Assembly: GCF_001949125.1 (NCBI RefSeq)
Contig: NZ_MSTI01000018.1
Span: 45,794 to 109,793, forward strand
DNA: 64,000 bases
Direction: 5' to 3'
Source of the DNA: Deinococcus marmoris
GTDB lineage: Bacteria > Deinococcota > Deinococci > Deinococcales > Deinococcaceae
Both the position numbers and the translations under genes were made by a program. The notes below the pieces were generated by a model. The model ran no database searches and was not told the origin of the DNA. It worked only from the letters and a program-made list of their open reading frames with translations. Below are positions 14,420 through 32,168 of the stretch, piece by piece (within the stretch, counting starts at the first letter, position 1; every line of letters begins with the position of its first letter).

Positions 14420-15175
14420 TCAATTGCTCAGAAATCCCCCGTCCACCGGCAGCATCACCCCGTTGACCATGCCCGCCGCGTCGCTCAGGAGGTAGGCCAC
14501 CGCCTGCGCCACGTCGCGCGGCTGGGCAAAACGGCCCAGCGGAATACGGGCCAGCATCGGGGCACTTTTCGCCGGGTCACCCCAGGCCATCGCGCCCATC
14601 GGCGTCAGGGTCACGGTGGGATTCACGGCGTTCACGCGGATGCCCTGTGGCCCCAGTTCCACCGCCATCACGCGGGTCAGTTGGTCCAGTGCCCCCTTGG
14701 AAGCGCAGTAGGCAGCGTGGTTGGGCAGGCCCACGGAAGACGACTGGCTGGACACATTGACGATTGCCCCTGCCGCCCCACGCCCGATCAATCCGCGCGC
14801 CACCACCTGCCCCACGATCATGGCCGCGCGAACGTTGACCGCCTGCGTCTGGTCAAAAGCTTCCGGCGTGGTGTCCAGAAAAGATTGCAGGATAGAGATA
14901 CCCGCGTTGTTCACCAGCAGATCAACTGGCCCGGCCTGTTCGGCAGCCTGCCGGGCGGCATTCGCGTCCGCCAGATCGGCGGCAATGACCTCGCAGCCGG
15001 TTTCCCCGCGCAGACTGTCCAGATCGCCCGCATCCCGGCTGATGGCCACCACCTGCGCGCCGCACGCCGACAGCAACGCCACGATTTCGCGGCCAATGCC
15101 CTTGCCTGCGCCCGTGACCAGCGCGCGGCGGCCAGAGAAATCAAAGTGCGCCGATGGCTGTTCGGAAGAAGACAT
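14420..15175 (-). CDS. SDR oxidoreductase resembling L-xylulose reductase (DCXR)
   Basis: 251 residues, a classical short-chain dehydrogenase. NADP Rossmann motif VTGAGKGIG (about 20-28), NNAGIS, catalytic Ser in NVSSQSSSVG, YCASK Tyr/Lys pair, and VNAVNPTVTLTPMG. The order FSGRRALVTGAGKGIGR, GPVDLLVNNA, ARGLIGRG.AGAIVNVSSQ, KGALDQLTRVMAVELGP, RVNAVNPTV is strikingly like remembered animal DCXR (dicarbonyl/L-xylulose reductase). It may reduce L-xylulose or alpha-dicarbonyls; substrate is inference. Only a weak CACAAT -10-like hexamer stands 6 nt before the ATG. Confidence 0.85.
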   Translation of the reverse strand: MSSSEQPSAHFDFSGRRALVTGAGKGIGREIVALLSACGAQVVAISRDAGDLDSLRGETGCEVIAADLADANAARQAAEQAGPVDLLVNNAGISILQSFLDTTPEAFDQTQAVNVRAAMIVGQVVARGLIGRGAAGAIVNVSSQSSSVGLPNHAAYCASKGALDQLTRVMAVELGPQGIRVNAVNPTVTLTPMGAMAWGDPAKSAPMLARIPLGRFAQPRDVAQAVAYLLSDAAGMVNGVMLPVDGGFLSN

Positions 15176-15271
15176 ACCGCCATTGTGCCGCCCCCAGCAT
15201 TCAAGCCAGCTTAAGACGGTTTGTGAATCACTTCAAGATATAAAGCATCAGGAAGGCGCAGACTGGGAGGT

Positions 15272-16312
15272 ATGAACTCCTCTCCCCTGCCCCTCTCTGT
15301 CCTTGATCTGGTGCCGATTCCCTCTGGTTCGGACGCCACCACGGCATTGCGCGAATCCCTGCGGCTGGCACAACACGCCGAGGACCTGGGTTACGAACGC
15401 TACTGGGTGGCCGAACACCACAACATGGGCGCGGTGGCCTCGTCCGTGCCACTGGCGGTCTTAGCGGCAGCCTCGCAGGTGACCCGGCGCATTCGGCTGG
15501 GGTCCGGCGGCGTGATGCTGCCCAACCACGCGCCACTGGCCGTGGCCGAGGGCTACCGCCTGCTTTCGGCGCTGGCCCCGGACCGGGTGGACCTGGGATT
15601 GGGCCGTGCGCCAGGAACGGATGGCCGCACCGCCAGAGCGCTCCGGGGCGCATCTGGGTTGATGGAGGAATCCTTTGAAAGGCAACTCTCGGAGCTGATG
15701 GCGTTTGGCACAGGCAACTTCCCGGCAGGCCATCCCTTCGCGGGAACGGTGGCGGCCCCTGCGGGGGATGGCCTGTTCCCGCCACTGTGGCTCCTGTCCA
15801 GCAGCGGCTACGGCGCGCATGTGGCGGCGCAGATCGGCGCGGGGCTGGCCTTCGCGTGGCACATCAATCCCGATACGGCGGGGGCGGCAGCAGCAGTCCA
15901 GGCATACCGTGCGGCGTTCCAGCCGTCGGCCACCTTCCCAAAACCCCAGGTGATCGTGGCTGCCAACGTGATCTGCGCCCCCACCCATGCCGAGGCCGAG
16001 GAACTGAGCCTGCCCCTGGGCCTGATGTTCCTGCGCCTGACACGCGGCGAGGTGGCCTCCTTCCCCAGCGTGCAGGAAGCCCGTGATTATCCTTACACCC
16101 CACAGGAACGCGCGGTGGCCGAAGCGTCCCGCGCCCGCGCCATCGTGGGCGATCCGGCAGAGGTGGCCGCCCGCCTGCACCGTCTGGCCGACGACGTTGG
16201 GGCCGACGAACTGATCCTGACCACCATGACCCACGATCCGGCAGCGCGGCGGCGTTCCTACGCGCTGGTCATGGAAGCCATGCGCGAGGGTGTAGCAGTG
16301 GCAGCGGACTGA
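15272..16312 (+). CDS. Luciferase-like flavin-dependent monooxygenase
   Basis: 346 residues of the bacterial luciferase-like (LLM) superfamily. N-terminal [14 protein letters not shown], then [10 protein letters not shown] (substrate-pocket His pair), [36 protein letters not shown] and a C-terminal [13 protein letters not shown] motif place it in the MsnO8-like group. It uses FMNH2 supplied by a separate reductase; substrate unknown. TATAAA lies at 15239-15244, about 28 nt before the ATG, and may be its -10. Divergent from the SDR gene, about 96 nt apart. Confidence 0.85.
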   Translation: MNSSPLPLSVLDLVPIPSGSDATTALRESLRLAQHAEDLGYERYWVAEHHNMGAVASSVPLAVLAAASQVTRRIRLGSGGVMLPNHAPLAVAEGYRLLSALAPDRVDLGLGRAPGTDGRTARALRGASGLMEESFERQLSELMAFGTGNFPAGHPFAGTVAAPAGDGLFPPLWLLSSSGYGAHVAAQIGAGLAFAWHINPDTAGAAAAVQAYRAAFQPSATFPKPQVIVAANVICAPTHAEAEELSLPLGLMFLRLTRGEVASFPSVQEARDYPYTPQERAVAEASRARAIVGDPAEVAARLHRLADDVGADELILTTMTHDPAARRRSYALVMEAMREGVAVAAD

Positions 16313-16345
16313 CCGAACAGCCCACTCTGCCCCCTATCAACCATG

Positions 16346-16378
16346 AAAAATCCCCCGCCCACATCAGGACGGGGGATT
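16346..16378. terminator. Hairpin terminator between LLM gene and glnN
   Basis: AATCCCCCG (16349-16357) pairs with CGGGGGATT (16370-16378). On the minus strand a TTTTT run follows the stem, so it suits glnN; it may also stop plus-strand transcription. Confidence 0.55.
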
Positions 16379-16393
16379 GAATTTGGGAAGCTT

Positions 16394-16529
16394 TATACGG
16401 ACTCCGATTGAAAGGTGTTGAAAACACCTGAAAATCTGAGCGGAGCGAGAGGGAGAAAAACGGGTTCCGGGCGTGGAGTGGAGGGATCGGCGCTGTTCCG
16501 ATTCCTGCACGAAACAAACGGAATCCGTA

Positions 16530-16531
<2 letters not shown>
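16394..16531. repeat. MITE-like repeat, copy 1 (TATACGGANTCCG ends)
   Basis: About 138 bp bounded by TATACGGACTCCG at the left and CGGAATCCGTATTA at the right, which are inverted copies of one another. The right end contains the glnN stop codon TAA. The reverse complement of a second copy at 41466-41607 aligns along its length (shared words GAGCGGA, GCGAGA.GGAG, ACGGGT). No ORF inside. Confidence 0.7.
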
Positions 16532-18704
<2,173 letters not shown>

Positions 18705-18976
18705 AGTCGCTCTCCCTGGTGCAGGCACGGGGCGGCGCACGGAGTCTGGTCGCACCCCGACTCCGCAATCGTCCACCGCCGACCTGTCATCGGGGGTGAG
18801 TATAGAGGGAAGCCGGAAAGTCGGTCAACGCACTTCTCTGAACAAGTGGGACGGAAAGCTGGACAGACGCATCTGGAAGTGGACGGCTTCTGCAATCTGT
18901 CCCAGTAGGAGTGACAGTTTGTTCAGAATAGAGGTCACATCTCGCAATTTGTGGGCGGTGCGTGTTTCATTTTGGA

Positions 18977-21223
<2,247 letters not shown>

Positions 21224-21408
21224 GGGTGGGCCTCCTGAATGCCTCCAGCCTGTCTGAGATTTATGTGTAAACGGTTCCACAACAAGTTCATCCAATCTTA
21301 ATTTTCACAAGCATGTTCAGCCGCCAGATTGCCGCAGAAGGTTGCCCCTCCTTCCCCTTGAGCTGCCGGGCCGTTACCCTGAGACACCGTTCTTTTGGAG
21401 GGAACCCC

Positions 21409-22767
<1,359 letters not shown>

Positions 22768-22784
22768 GGCGCGGTGGGTGCCCT

Positions 22785-22808
22785 CCCCTGCCACAGCAGG
22801 GGCATTTT
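22785..22808 (+). terminator. Terminator of glnA
   Basis: CCCCTGC (22785-22791), loop CACA, GCAGGGG (22796-22802), then CATTTT. Perfect stem 18 nt after the glnA stop. Confidence 0.75.
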
Positions 22809-23127
22809 CCGCACTGCCGGAGTTTTTAATCGGGCCAGCCACTGCACAGCGGTAGATGCTTCTCAGTAGAAGGATTGCACTTAGGCAGTCCGCATCTGAA
22901 CTGGAGCGCAATAGGCGCCCCACCGCCATTAAGGCCATCTGGCAGGCATTCCCCCCTATCGGCCAGCCCAATCCCCACCCCATTGGACCCCCAACTTGAT
23001 TAAGACGGTGGGGTGAAGAACCGCACAGGCAGATCCAAATACACGTTTATTGCTCAGATCGAGCCATAAGGCGCAATTATTCTCCGGTTTGCACGCCAGT
23101 TCCAGTCCGACGTTCCAAAGGTGAGAT
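22809..23127. other. Intergenic region upstream of livJ
   Basis: About 320 bases of lower G+C with no supported gene. A 63-codon minus-strand frame (22956-23147) would start inside the livJ promoter and shows no family features. I see no riboswitch fold. Confidence 0.4.
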
Positions 23128-23165
23128 GAGGGACGCATTGACTTCATCTTAATTCGTCCCTAGAA
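23128..23165 (+). promoter_or_regulatory. Strong livJ promoter with a 7-bp inverted repeat
   Basis: TTGACT (23137-23142), 17-nt spacer, TAGAAT (23160-23165): near-consensus sigma70. AGGGACG (23128-23134) and CGTCCCT (23154-23160) form a perfect inverted repeat whose right arm abuts the -10, a plausible operator. The start codon is 68 nt downstream. Confidence 0.75.
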
Positions 23166-23233
23166 TCCTGCTATCGCAACCACAGCGCATCCAGGCCCCA
23201 GGGTCCGGCGGCGCATCAATACCCGGAGGAATT

Positions 23234-24391
<1,158 letters not shown>

Positions 24392-24412
24392 ACCCCATTC
24401 CTTGTTGACCGT

Positions 24413-24446
24413 GGGGCCGGGCTACGTGCCTGGCCCCCTTCTTTTT
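24413..24446 (+). terminator. Hairpin after livJ
   Basis: GGGGCCGGG (24413-24421) pairs with CCTGGCCCC (24429-24437), including one G-U, then CTTCTTTTT. Likely partial terminator that lowers livHMGF relative to livJ. Confidence 0.65.
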
Positions 24447-24625
24447 GTAGACACTGCTTGTCAGTACCAGCTTTTTGAGATATCGGGGACCGAGAGGGAG
24501 GTTCTGGAAGTGATTCCACATTCAACCCGCGCCCCACCCAAGAGTAGAATGCAGCCGATTTCACCATCATTCCGGTTTTTGCGTCCCATCACATCCCCTT
24601 CATTCACCAAGAGGAGCTGATTTCA

Positions 24626-25635
<1,010 letters not shown>

Positions 25636-25639
<4 letters not shown>

Positions 25640-27269
25640 CGGTTGCCAATCCCGCGAAACCCGCTGTCCGCCGTCCCCTGGTCAAACCGGACCGAACCGT
25701 CTGGCTGGTGCTGTTCTTCGTCGTCACCTCCATTCTGCTGCTGGTCTCACACGAAACCGACGTCATGAAAAACCTGGGGGCACTGGGCGACGTTCTGCGC
25801 AACAAGGTGGTGGAGGCGCTGGTCGTCTCGCTGTTCCTGGCAAACGTGCTGTTCGCCTACCTGTGGAAGGCCGCCAACTGGGCCAAGCTGCTGGTGGGCA
25901 TCGGCAGCCTGCTATTCGTGTTGCCGCTGGCCGGACAGGCCGACACCAGCCTGCTGGACCTGAGCATCCAGATCATGATCTTCGCCGCGCTGGCACTGGG
26001 CCTGAACATCGTGGTGGGCCTGGCGGGTCTGCTCGATCTGGGCTACGTGGCCTTCTTCGCGGTGGGCGCGTACACCTGGAGCATCTTCGGCAGCCCCCGC
26101 TTCAGCGAGGTCCTGAAGTATTACGGCGCGAACGCGGGCAGCACCGGCAGCGGCACCCTGGTCATCGGGCTGGTGCTGACGGCGGTGGCGGCGGGCAGCA
26201 TGCTGTACATCCGGGGGATGCATGGGCGCGTGGCCCCCACCACCCTGAGCAACCTGAGCTTTCTGCTGGCGGGCTTTGGGCTGCTCTCGGGCATCATTCT
26301 GGTGGGCCGCTCGATCCTGGTGCTGGCTTCCGGGTCGGCGGAGGCACTGGCGAACGGCATCAACCCCGGTTTCTTCTGGCTCTTTCTGGCGCTGAGCGTC
26401 ATGACTGCCGCCCTGGTGGGCGTGCTGATCGGTCTGCCGGTGCTGAAGCTCAAGGGCGATTACCTGGCGATCATCACCCTGGGCCTGGGCGAAGTGATCC
26501 GGGTGCTGGCCAACAACCTCGGCCTGTACACGGCGGGTTCGCAGGGCATCACCCCCATCGCCTCGGCGTCGGTGCCGTGGTTCAACTCGCTGGCCGGGGC
26601 GCTGGGCTTCCGGCCAGAGCAGTACTACCTGCTGTTCCTGTACGTGCTGGTGCTGATCGTGATCGCCGTGATCCTGCTGGTCAACGTCAGGTTGGACAAC
26701 AGCCGTATCGGACGCGCGTGGATCGCCATCCGTGACGACGAGATCGCGGCGCAGGCGATGGGCGTGCCCCTGATGCAGACCAAGCTGATCGCCTTTGCCA
26801 CCGGGGCCAGCTTTGCCGGGGTGATGGGCATGATCTTCGCGGCCAAGCAGACCTTTATCAGCCCCGAGAGCTTCAACCTGCTGCAAAGCATCACGGTACT
26901 GAGCATGGTGGTGCTGGGCGGCATGGGATCGTTCAGCGGCGTGATCCTGGGCGCGGCAGTGGTCACCCTGCTGAACCTGCGAATCTTGCCGGGTCTGGGC
27001 GAGGCCAGCGCCAACGTGTCCTGGATTCCGCAGGAGGTCAACCCGGCCAACTTCAACCGCTTCATCTTCGGCTCGATTCTGGTGGCGATGATGCTGCTGC
27101 GCCCCGAGGGGCTGCTGCCCAACGCACGCCGCACGCGTGAGCTGCACCACGAGGACGATCAGGAAGACGAGAGCGCCGACGGCAACGCCAGTGGGCTGAA
27201 GGCAGGCGGCGACGTGTACAGCGCCGGACTGGCGACCACCAAAGAAGACGACAAGACCGGAGGCGACCG

Positions 27270-27273
<4 letters not shown>
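25636..27273 (+). CDS. livM: Branched-chain amino acid ABC transporter permease LivM, enlarged
   Basis: 545 residues, larger than E. coli LivM (about 425). Core motifs: IMIFAALALGLNIVVGLAGLLDLGYVAFFAVGAYTW, LKGDYLAIITLGLGEVIR, ITPIASA, RAWIAIRDDEIAAQAMGV (EAA loop) and GGMGSFSGVILGA. Additions are an N-terminal membrane segment (WLVLFFVVTSILLLVS), an insert of extra hydrophobic helices after the first third, and a charged C-terminal tail rich in Asp/Glu (about the last 45 residues). Overlaps livH and livG by four bases each, so strictly coupled. Confidence 0.92.
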
Positions 27274-28114
<841 letters not shown>

Positions 28115-28118
<4 letters not shown>

Positions 28119-28897
28119 GCCATCTCAGCACCCACCTGACCACGGCACCCACGCCCGCAGCGGCCCCCGACACCACCGGAACGCCCATGCTGGCCCTGAC
28201 CGACATCCACTCGTACTACGACCACATCCACGCCCTCAAGGGGATTACCCTGAACGCCTACGAGGGCGAGATCGTGGCGCTGATCGGCGGCAACGGCGCG
28301 GGCAAGACCACCACGCTGCGCACGGTGAGCGGCATGATGAAACCGCGCACCGGCACGCTGAGCTACCTGGGCGAGGACGTCGCCGGGAAACCCGCCCACC
28401 AGACCATGCAGATGGGCATGAGCCATGTGCCGGAAGGCCGCCGGATCTTCGCCCAACTGACCGTCCGCGAGAATCTGGAGGTGGGCGCGTACACCATTAC
28501 CGATAAGAAACTGATCGAGGAGCGCGTACAGGAGGGCTTCGCCTACTTCCCCCGCCTGAAAGAGCGCGAGAACCAGTTGGGCGGCACCATGTCCGGCGGC
28601 GAGCAGCAGATGCTGGCGATTGCCCGCGCCCTGATGGTCAACCCACGCCTGCTGCTGCTGGACGAGCCGAGCATGGGCCTGTCGCCGCTGTTCGTGGAGG
28701 CGATCTTCGACATCATCGTCAAGCTGAACAAGGAACACAACACCACCGTGCTGCTGGTGGAACAGAACGCCAACATGGCCCTGGCGATTGCCCACCGCGC
28801 CTACGTGCTGCAAACCGGCGAGATGAAGCTGAGCGGCAAGGCCAGCGACATCGCCAAGGACGAGAGCGTGCGTAAGGCGTACCTGGGCGACGAGTAG
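28115..28897 (+). CDS. livF: Branched-chain amino acid ABC transporter ATP-binding protein LivF
   Basis: 260 residues. Walker A GGNGAGKTTTLRTVSG, Q-loop region MGMSHVPEGRRIFAQLTVRENLEVG, signature TMSGGEQQMLAIARAL, Walker B LLLLDEPSMGLSP, and C-terminal RKAYLGDE typical of LivF. About 20 extra Thr/Ala/Pro residues precede the ABC domain. ATGA overlap with livG. Last gene of the transporter operon. Confidence 0.94.
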
Positions 28898-28924
28898 GTC
28901 GATAGTTGAAAGTTGATGGTTGAT
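28898..28924. repeat. Second copy of the GTTGATGG short repeat
   Basis: Contains GTTGAAAGTTGATGG at 28905-28919, identical to 11471-11485, then GTTGATG. Sits directly after the livF stop. Confidence 0.5.
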
Positions 28925-28929
28925 GAAAC

Positions 28930-28962
28930 AAGGCCGGGGCGAACGCTCCGGCCTTTGCTTTT
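28930..28962 (+). terminator. Terminator of the liv operon
   Basis: AAGGCCGG (28930-28937) pairs exactly with CCGGCCTT (28948-28955) around a 10-nt loop, followed by TGCTTTT. Confidence 0.7.
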
Positions 28963-28998
28963 GCGTCAAATCTCCAAGTCACCCCCAACACCAACCGT

Positions 28999-29004
28999 TA
29001 CCCT
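28999..29004 (+). promoter_or_regulatory. -10 element TACCCT for the AttH-like lipoprotein gene
   Basis: Six bases (GACAAC) separate it from ATG 29011; no Shine-Dalgarno. Confidence 0.5.
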
Positions 29005-29010
29005 GACAAC

Positions 29011-30030
29011 ATGCACAACCTGCGCCTCGCCGCCGCCCTGATCACGGGCAGCCTACTGTTCACCGCCTGCGTGCCTGCGCCGATGGCCTTCGATCCGGCG
29101 AACATGCCAGCGGCGGGCGATCTGGGGGCCAGAAATGCCGCAACCGAGTGGTGGTACGTGTCCGGCGTGCTGCCCGACTCCGGGCCGGCCTTTCACTGGG
29201 CACAGTTCAAGGTGAATTACAGAGGGCTGCCGTATCACGCCTCGCACATCGCCATTACCGATCTGAGGAACAACAAACTGTATTTCGTGGAGAACGGCGA
29301 TCAATCGGCCACCTTCGGCTTCCCGCCCCTGAGTCTGTCGCAGGGCGACTGGAAACTGGTGCAGGAGGCCGGAAACAACGGCCCCTTCAAGCTGACGGCT
29401 GGTCCGCTGAACCTGACCCTGACGCCCGCCAAAAACCCGGTGGTGCATCCGCCCGGCTACTCCGGCAACGCCGAGACAGGCCGGATGTACTACCAGAGCA
29501 TTACCCGCCTGGACGTGGGCGGCACAATTCAGGTGGGCGAGGACACCCGGCAGGCCAGCGGGCAGGCATGGCTGGACCACCAGTGGGGCGATCAGCAGCC
29601 CGGCGCGGCAGTCAAATGGGACTGGTTCGGCCTGCATCTCTCGGACGGCTCCGACCTGATGCTGTACCGGGTCAGGAACGCCAGAGATGAAGTGGTGCAG
29701 GTAGCCGCCTCGCTGGTCAGTCCCGAGGGCGTGGCGCGTGAAGTGAAAGACGTGACCATGACGCCGGGCCGCGTGTGGAAAAGCCCCAGCGGACGCGACT
29801 ACACCCTGAGCTGGCAGGTGAGCGGCGAGAATCTGGCACTGGACCTGAACCCCCTGCGCGACGATCAGGAACTGCTGAGCAAGACGACTTCCGTGGCGTA
29901 CTGGGAAGGGCCGGTGAACGGCACGGGCACGCTGAACGGGCAGGCCATCACCGCCTCGGGCATGGGCGAGTTCGTGGGCGGCGTGCTGACCAAAGACGAG
30001 GGCGGGATGTTTACCATTCCAGCCAAATAG
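29011..30030 (+). CDS. Lipoprotein with lipocalin-like AttH/CrtC domain
   Basis: 339 residues. Type II signal peptide with lipobox LLFTAC (Cys about residue 20). The mature protein has the paired beta-barrel landmarks of the AttH / carotenoid 1,2-hydratase (CrtC) superfamily: ATEWWYVSGVL near residue 45, YHASHIAITD, YYQSITRLDVGG, GQAWLDHQWGDQQ and WDWFGLHLSDGSDLMLYRVR. Members are secreted proteins of mostly unknown activity; a carotenoid hydratase role is possible but not shown by the sequence. Preceded by a leaderless-type -10. Confidence 0.78.
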   Translation: MHNLRLAAALITGSLLFTACVPAPMAFDPANMPAAGDLGARNAATEWWYVSGVLPDSGPAFHWAQFKVNYRGLPYHASHIAITDLRNNKLYFVENGDQSATFGFPPLSLSQGDWKLVQEAGNNGPFKLTAGPLNLTLTPAKNPVVHPPGYSGNAETGRMYYQSITRLDVGGTIQVGEDTRQASGQAWLDHQWGDQQPGAAVKWDWFGLHLSDGSDLMLYRVRNARDEVVQVAASLVSPEGVAREVKDVTMTPGRVWKSPSGRDYTLSWQVSGENLALDLNPLRDDQELLSKTTSVAYWEGPVNGTGTLNGQAITASGMGEFVGGVLTKDEGGMFTIPAK

Positions 30031-30046
30031 CGCGGCGCAGCGGCCA

Positions 30047-30619
30047 TCACCGCCGAAGTTGGGCCAGGGACCGGAACGCCAGCGGCAGAACGCCCAGCCA
30101 CAGGATCACGGCGCAGCCCAGGCCCAGCACGGGCGTCCTCAGCTCGGCGGGCAGCAGCAGGGACACGCCGCCCAGCAGGCAGAAGGCCCCGGCGACCCAG
30201 GCGAAGATGCCGTTGCGGAACGCCGAGACGAGACCGAGAAAATGCAGGCCCACGATGATCACGATGACGGGCATGATGGCGTCTTCCCGGCCACTGGCAG
30301 TCAGCAGTCTGGCCGCCACGGGAAAGGCCACGAGCATGGCGATCAGCGAAATTCGGTAGGCGGGGGTCATGAATGGATTGGGCGGCGGAGCGCCAGTGCC
30401 TGACGGGGCCGGGGCGTGGGCCGCCTCGCGGCTGAATTTCAGGGCCAGAAACGCCAGAACCCCGCTGATCAGCACCACCACCGCCAGCGCCAGGAATCGC
30501 CAGCCAGCCGTCAGGGCCAGACTGCCGTTCAGGCCCCAGACCAGCGCGAAAACTGCGCTGATCGAAATGGACGCTGCCGCACCGCGAAGGTGGGCTGAGG
30601 TCAGAGGTGTCGTGGACAT
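30047..30619 (-). CDS. Hypothetical integral membrane protein
   Basis: 190 residues starting at ATG 30619 (MSTTPLTSAHLRG); the frame extends further upstream but without a ribosome site. Six or so hydrophobic segments (ISISAVFALVWGL, FLALAVVVLISGVLAFLAL, ISLIAMLVAFPVAARLL, IMPVIVIIVGLHFLGLV, AWVAGAFCLLGGVSLLL, LGCAVILWLGVLPLAF) and a proline-rich cytoplasmic or periplasmic loop near residue 75. TAACGT stands 8 nt before the start and may be a -10. No family recognised. Confidence 0.65.
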   Translation of the reverse strand: MSTTPLTSAHLRGAAASISISAVFALVWGLNGSLALTAGWRFLALAVVVLISGVLAFLALKFSREAAHAPAPSGTGAPPPNPFMTPAYRISLIAMLVAFPVAARLLTASGREDAIMPVIVIIVGLHFLGLVSAFRNGIFAWVAGAFCLLGGVSLLLPAELRTPVLGLGCAVILWLGVLPLAFRSLAQLRR

Positions 30620-30740
30620 GGTGTGCCACGTTACCAAGTCCTGGCTGTGCCTGATGAGTTGCTCGGCGGGGCGAAACTTCATTAAGCCTGGCACTCCCGC
30701 CCGAACAGACGCGCGAGGAGTCCGGTTCCGGCAAAGACCT

Positions 30741-31367
30741 CTACGCTTTCTTCCCCACCCCGAACAGGCCCAGGCCCCAGCCCATCGCCGGACCCACCGT
30801 CAGGGCGAAGACCAGCGTGCCCCAGCCTAGCGGCCCGCCCAGCGCCCAGCCGACGAGCAGCACCGCCACTTCTACCGCACTGCGGATGCGCGGCACGGGC
30901 CAGCCGCTCAGGCGGTTCAGCGCCAGCGTCAGGCCGTCGCGCGGGCCAGCGCCCAGACCCGCCGCCACGTAGGCCCCGGTGGCGAAGCCCAGCAACCCCA
31001 CACCTAGCAGAAACTGCGCCCAGCGCCAGCCCAACGCCACGGGATTGGGAATCAATGGGGCCAGCAGGTCCAGAAAGACGCCGATCAACACCACGTTCAG
31101 CACGGTGCCCAGGCCAATGCGCTCCTTCAGGCGCAGGGCCGTGAAGGTCACGATCACCGCTCCGGTCAGGATACTGACCACGCCCACCGTCAGCGGCAGG
31201 TGCCGGGTCACGCCGACATGCAGCACTTCCCAGGGGGCGGTGCCCACGTTGGCGTCGAGCATCATCCGCAGGCTCAGGCCGTACAGAAACAGGCCCGTGA
31301 GGAGCAGGACAAAGCGGGCCAGCCGCGAGGGACGAACCAGCCGGGCCAGCGGCGCGGAGGCCGTCAC
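30741..31367 (-). CDS. YczE/YitT-like integral membrane protein
   Basis: 208 residues starting GTG 31367. Five to six membrane helices with MMLDANVGTAPWEVLHVGV near residue 35 and AGLGAGPRDGLTLAL later, the paired GxGPxD-like motifs of the YczE/YyaS family of predicted transporters. Lies 25 nt downstream of the lipoprotein gene at 31974 on the same strand and probably shares its transcript, as it has no promoter of its own that I can see. Confidence 0.72.
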   Translation of the reverse strand: MTASAPLARLVRPSRLARFVLLLTGLFLYGLSLRMMLDANVGTAPWEVLHVGVTRHLPLTVGVVSILTGAVIVTFTALRLKERIGLGTVLNVVLIGVFLDLLAPLIPNPVALGWRWAQFLLGVGLLGFATGAYVAAGLGAGPRDGLTLALNRLSGWPVPRIRSAVEVAVLLVGWALGGPLGWGTLVFALTVGPAMGWGLGLFGVGKKA

Positions 31368-31392
31368 CCGAGCTTCATCGGGCGCGGACCAT

Positions 31393-31974
31393 TCAGCGGG
31401 CGCGTAACGTCGCCTGGTTTCCGGCGGTATCGATCACCGTGATGTCCGCCCAGATGCCGGTGGTCTCGGCAAAGAATTCCACGCGGGGGCCGGGGGTGAT
31501 GTTCAGGCGGTTGCCGTCCACCAGCACCTGCGCCACCCCGCTGTTGTCTCCGGCCACCCCCGACACCCGGATGGCGTTGCCGCTCTTTTCAAAGCGCGTG
31601 ATCTGAATGGTGGGTTTGACCGCGTCCACGCTGATCGGCAGCACCAGCACGCCCACATTTCCGGCGGCGTCGAACGCCTTGATGGTGTACTTGCCCTGCG
31701 TTCCCTCGATCAGGGTCTTGAACTGAAAGTGCGCCAGTTTGCGGCTGCCCGGCAGAATGGGAATGGCCTTGCCGTCCACCGTGATCTGGGTCACGCCCAT
31801 ATCGTCGAGCGCGTAGCCGTCCACCAGAAACGACTTCTCGCGCGCGACTCCCACGGCGCTGCTGATGCTGATGCGCGGCTTGAAGGTATCGGTGGTGCGG
31901 GCGCAGCCACTCAGGAGCAGCAGCCCCAGCACGGGCAGGAACGCCACGGCAGGCGGGGAAGACGGACGGCGCAT
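31393..31974 (-). CDS. Lipoprotein with tandem Ig-like beta-sandwich domains
   Basis: 193 residues. Signal peptide ending in lipobox LLSGC (Cys about 24). Two repeats of about 75 residues follow: PRISISSAVGVAREKSFLVDGYALDDMGVTQITVDGK...TIKAFDAAGNVG and PTIQITRFEKSGNAIRVSGVAGDNSGVAQVLVDGN...ITVIDTAGNQA, the DxxGV-xx-V-x-VDG and DxAGN pattern of glucodextranase-B-like Ig folds. Probably an outer-surface structural or binding module. TATACT 7 nt before the ATG indicates a leaderless mRNA. Confidence 0.75.
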   Translation of the reverse strand: MRRPSSPPAVAFLPVLGLLLLSGCARTTDTFKPRISISSAVGVAREKSFLVDGYALDDMGVTQITVDGKAIPILPGSRKLAHFQFKTLIEGTQGKYTIKAFDAAGNVGVLVLPISVDAVKPTIQITRFEKSGNAIRVSGVAGDNSGVAQVLVDGNRLNITPGPRVEFFAETTGIWADITVIDTAGNQATLRAR

Positions 31975-31981
31975 GGCCCGG

Positions 31982-31987
31982 AGTATA
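31982..31987 (-). promoter_or_regulatory. -10 element TATACT for the Ig-like lipoprotein gene
   Basis: Near-consensus -10, 7 nt upstream of ATG 31974. Confidence 0.6.
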
Positions 31988-32155
31988 GCGGGTGGGTGAG
32001 GCAGAAAATGCGCTGGAGATGATGCAGGACTGGCGAACAGGCCGGACAGCAGGCGCGGGAGAGACCCAGTCCGTTCCCCTGGAACCTGGAAAGTGGAACC
32101 CTGGCAAACAGCCTCGCCACTCTCCCCTGTCGGCCCATCCCAGCCGCCCAGCCCC

Positions 32156-32161
32156 TACAAT
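32156..32161 (+). promoter_or_regulatory. -10 element TACAAT deciding the hisZ start
   Basis: TACAAT overlaps the candidate ATG at 32160 and lies 7 nt before GTG 32169. This spacing favours GTG 32169 as a leaderless start. Confidence 0.55.
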
Positions 32162-32168
32162 GCCTCCC

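Noticed and set aside
14397..14421. GAGGGG / CCCCTC hairpin after the L-xylulose-reductase-like gene as a terminator
   Set aside because: Only six base pairs and no T-run on the relevant strand; left unannotated.
15218..15236. TTTGTGAATCACTTCAAG as a Rex operator upstream of the LLM gene
   Set aside because: Only the left half matches TTGTGAA; the TTCACAA half is absent.
21256..21275. TTATGTGTAAACGG as a radiation/desiccation response motif
   Set aside because: The palindromic right half (ACATAA) is missing; no other RDRM-like palindrome was found in the window.
22956..23147. 63-codon minus-strand ORF upstream of livJ
   Set aside because: Overlaps the livJ promoter, no start signals and no recognisable features.
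24402..24620. 72-codon plus ORF between livJ and livH
   Set aside because: Spans the livJ terminator hairpin and has no ribosome site or conserved pattern.
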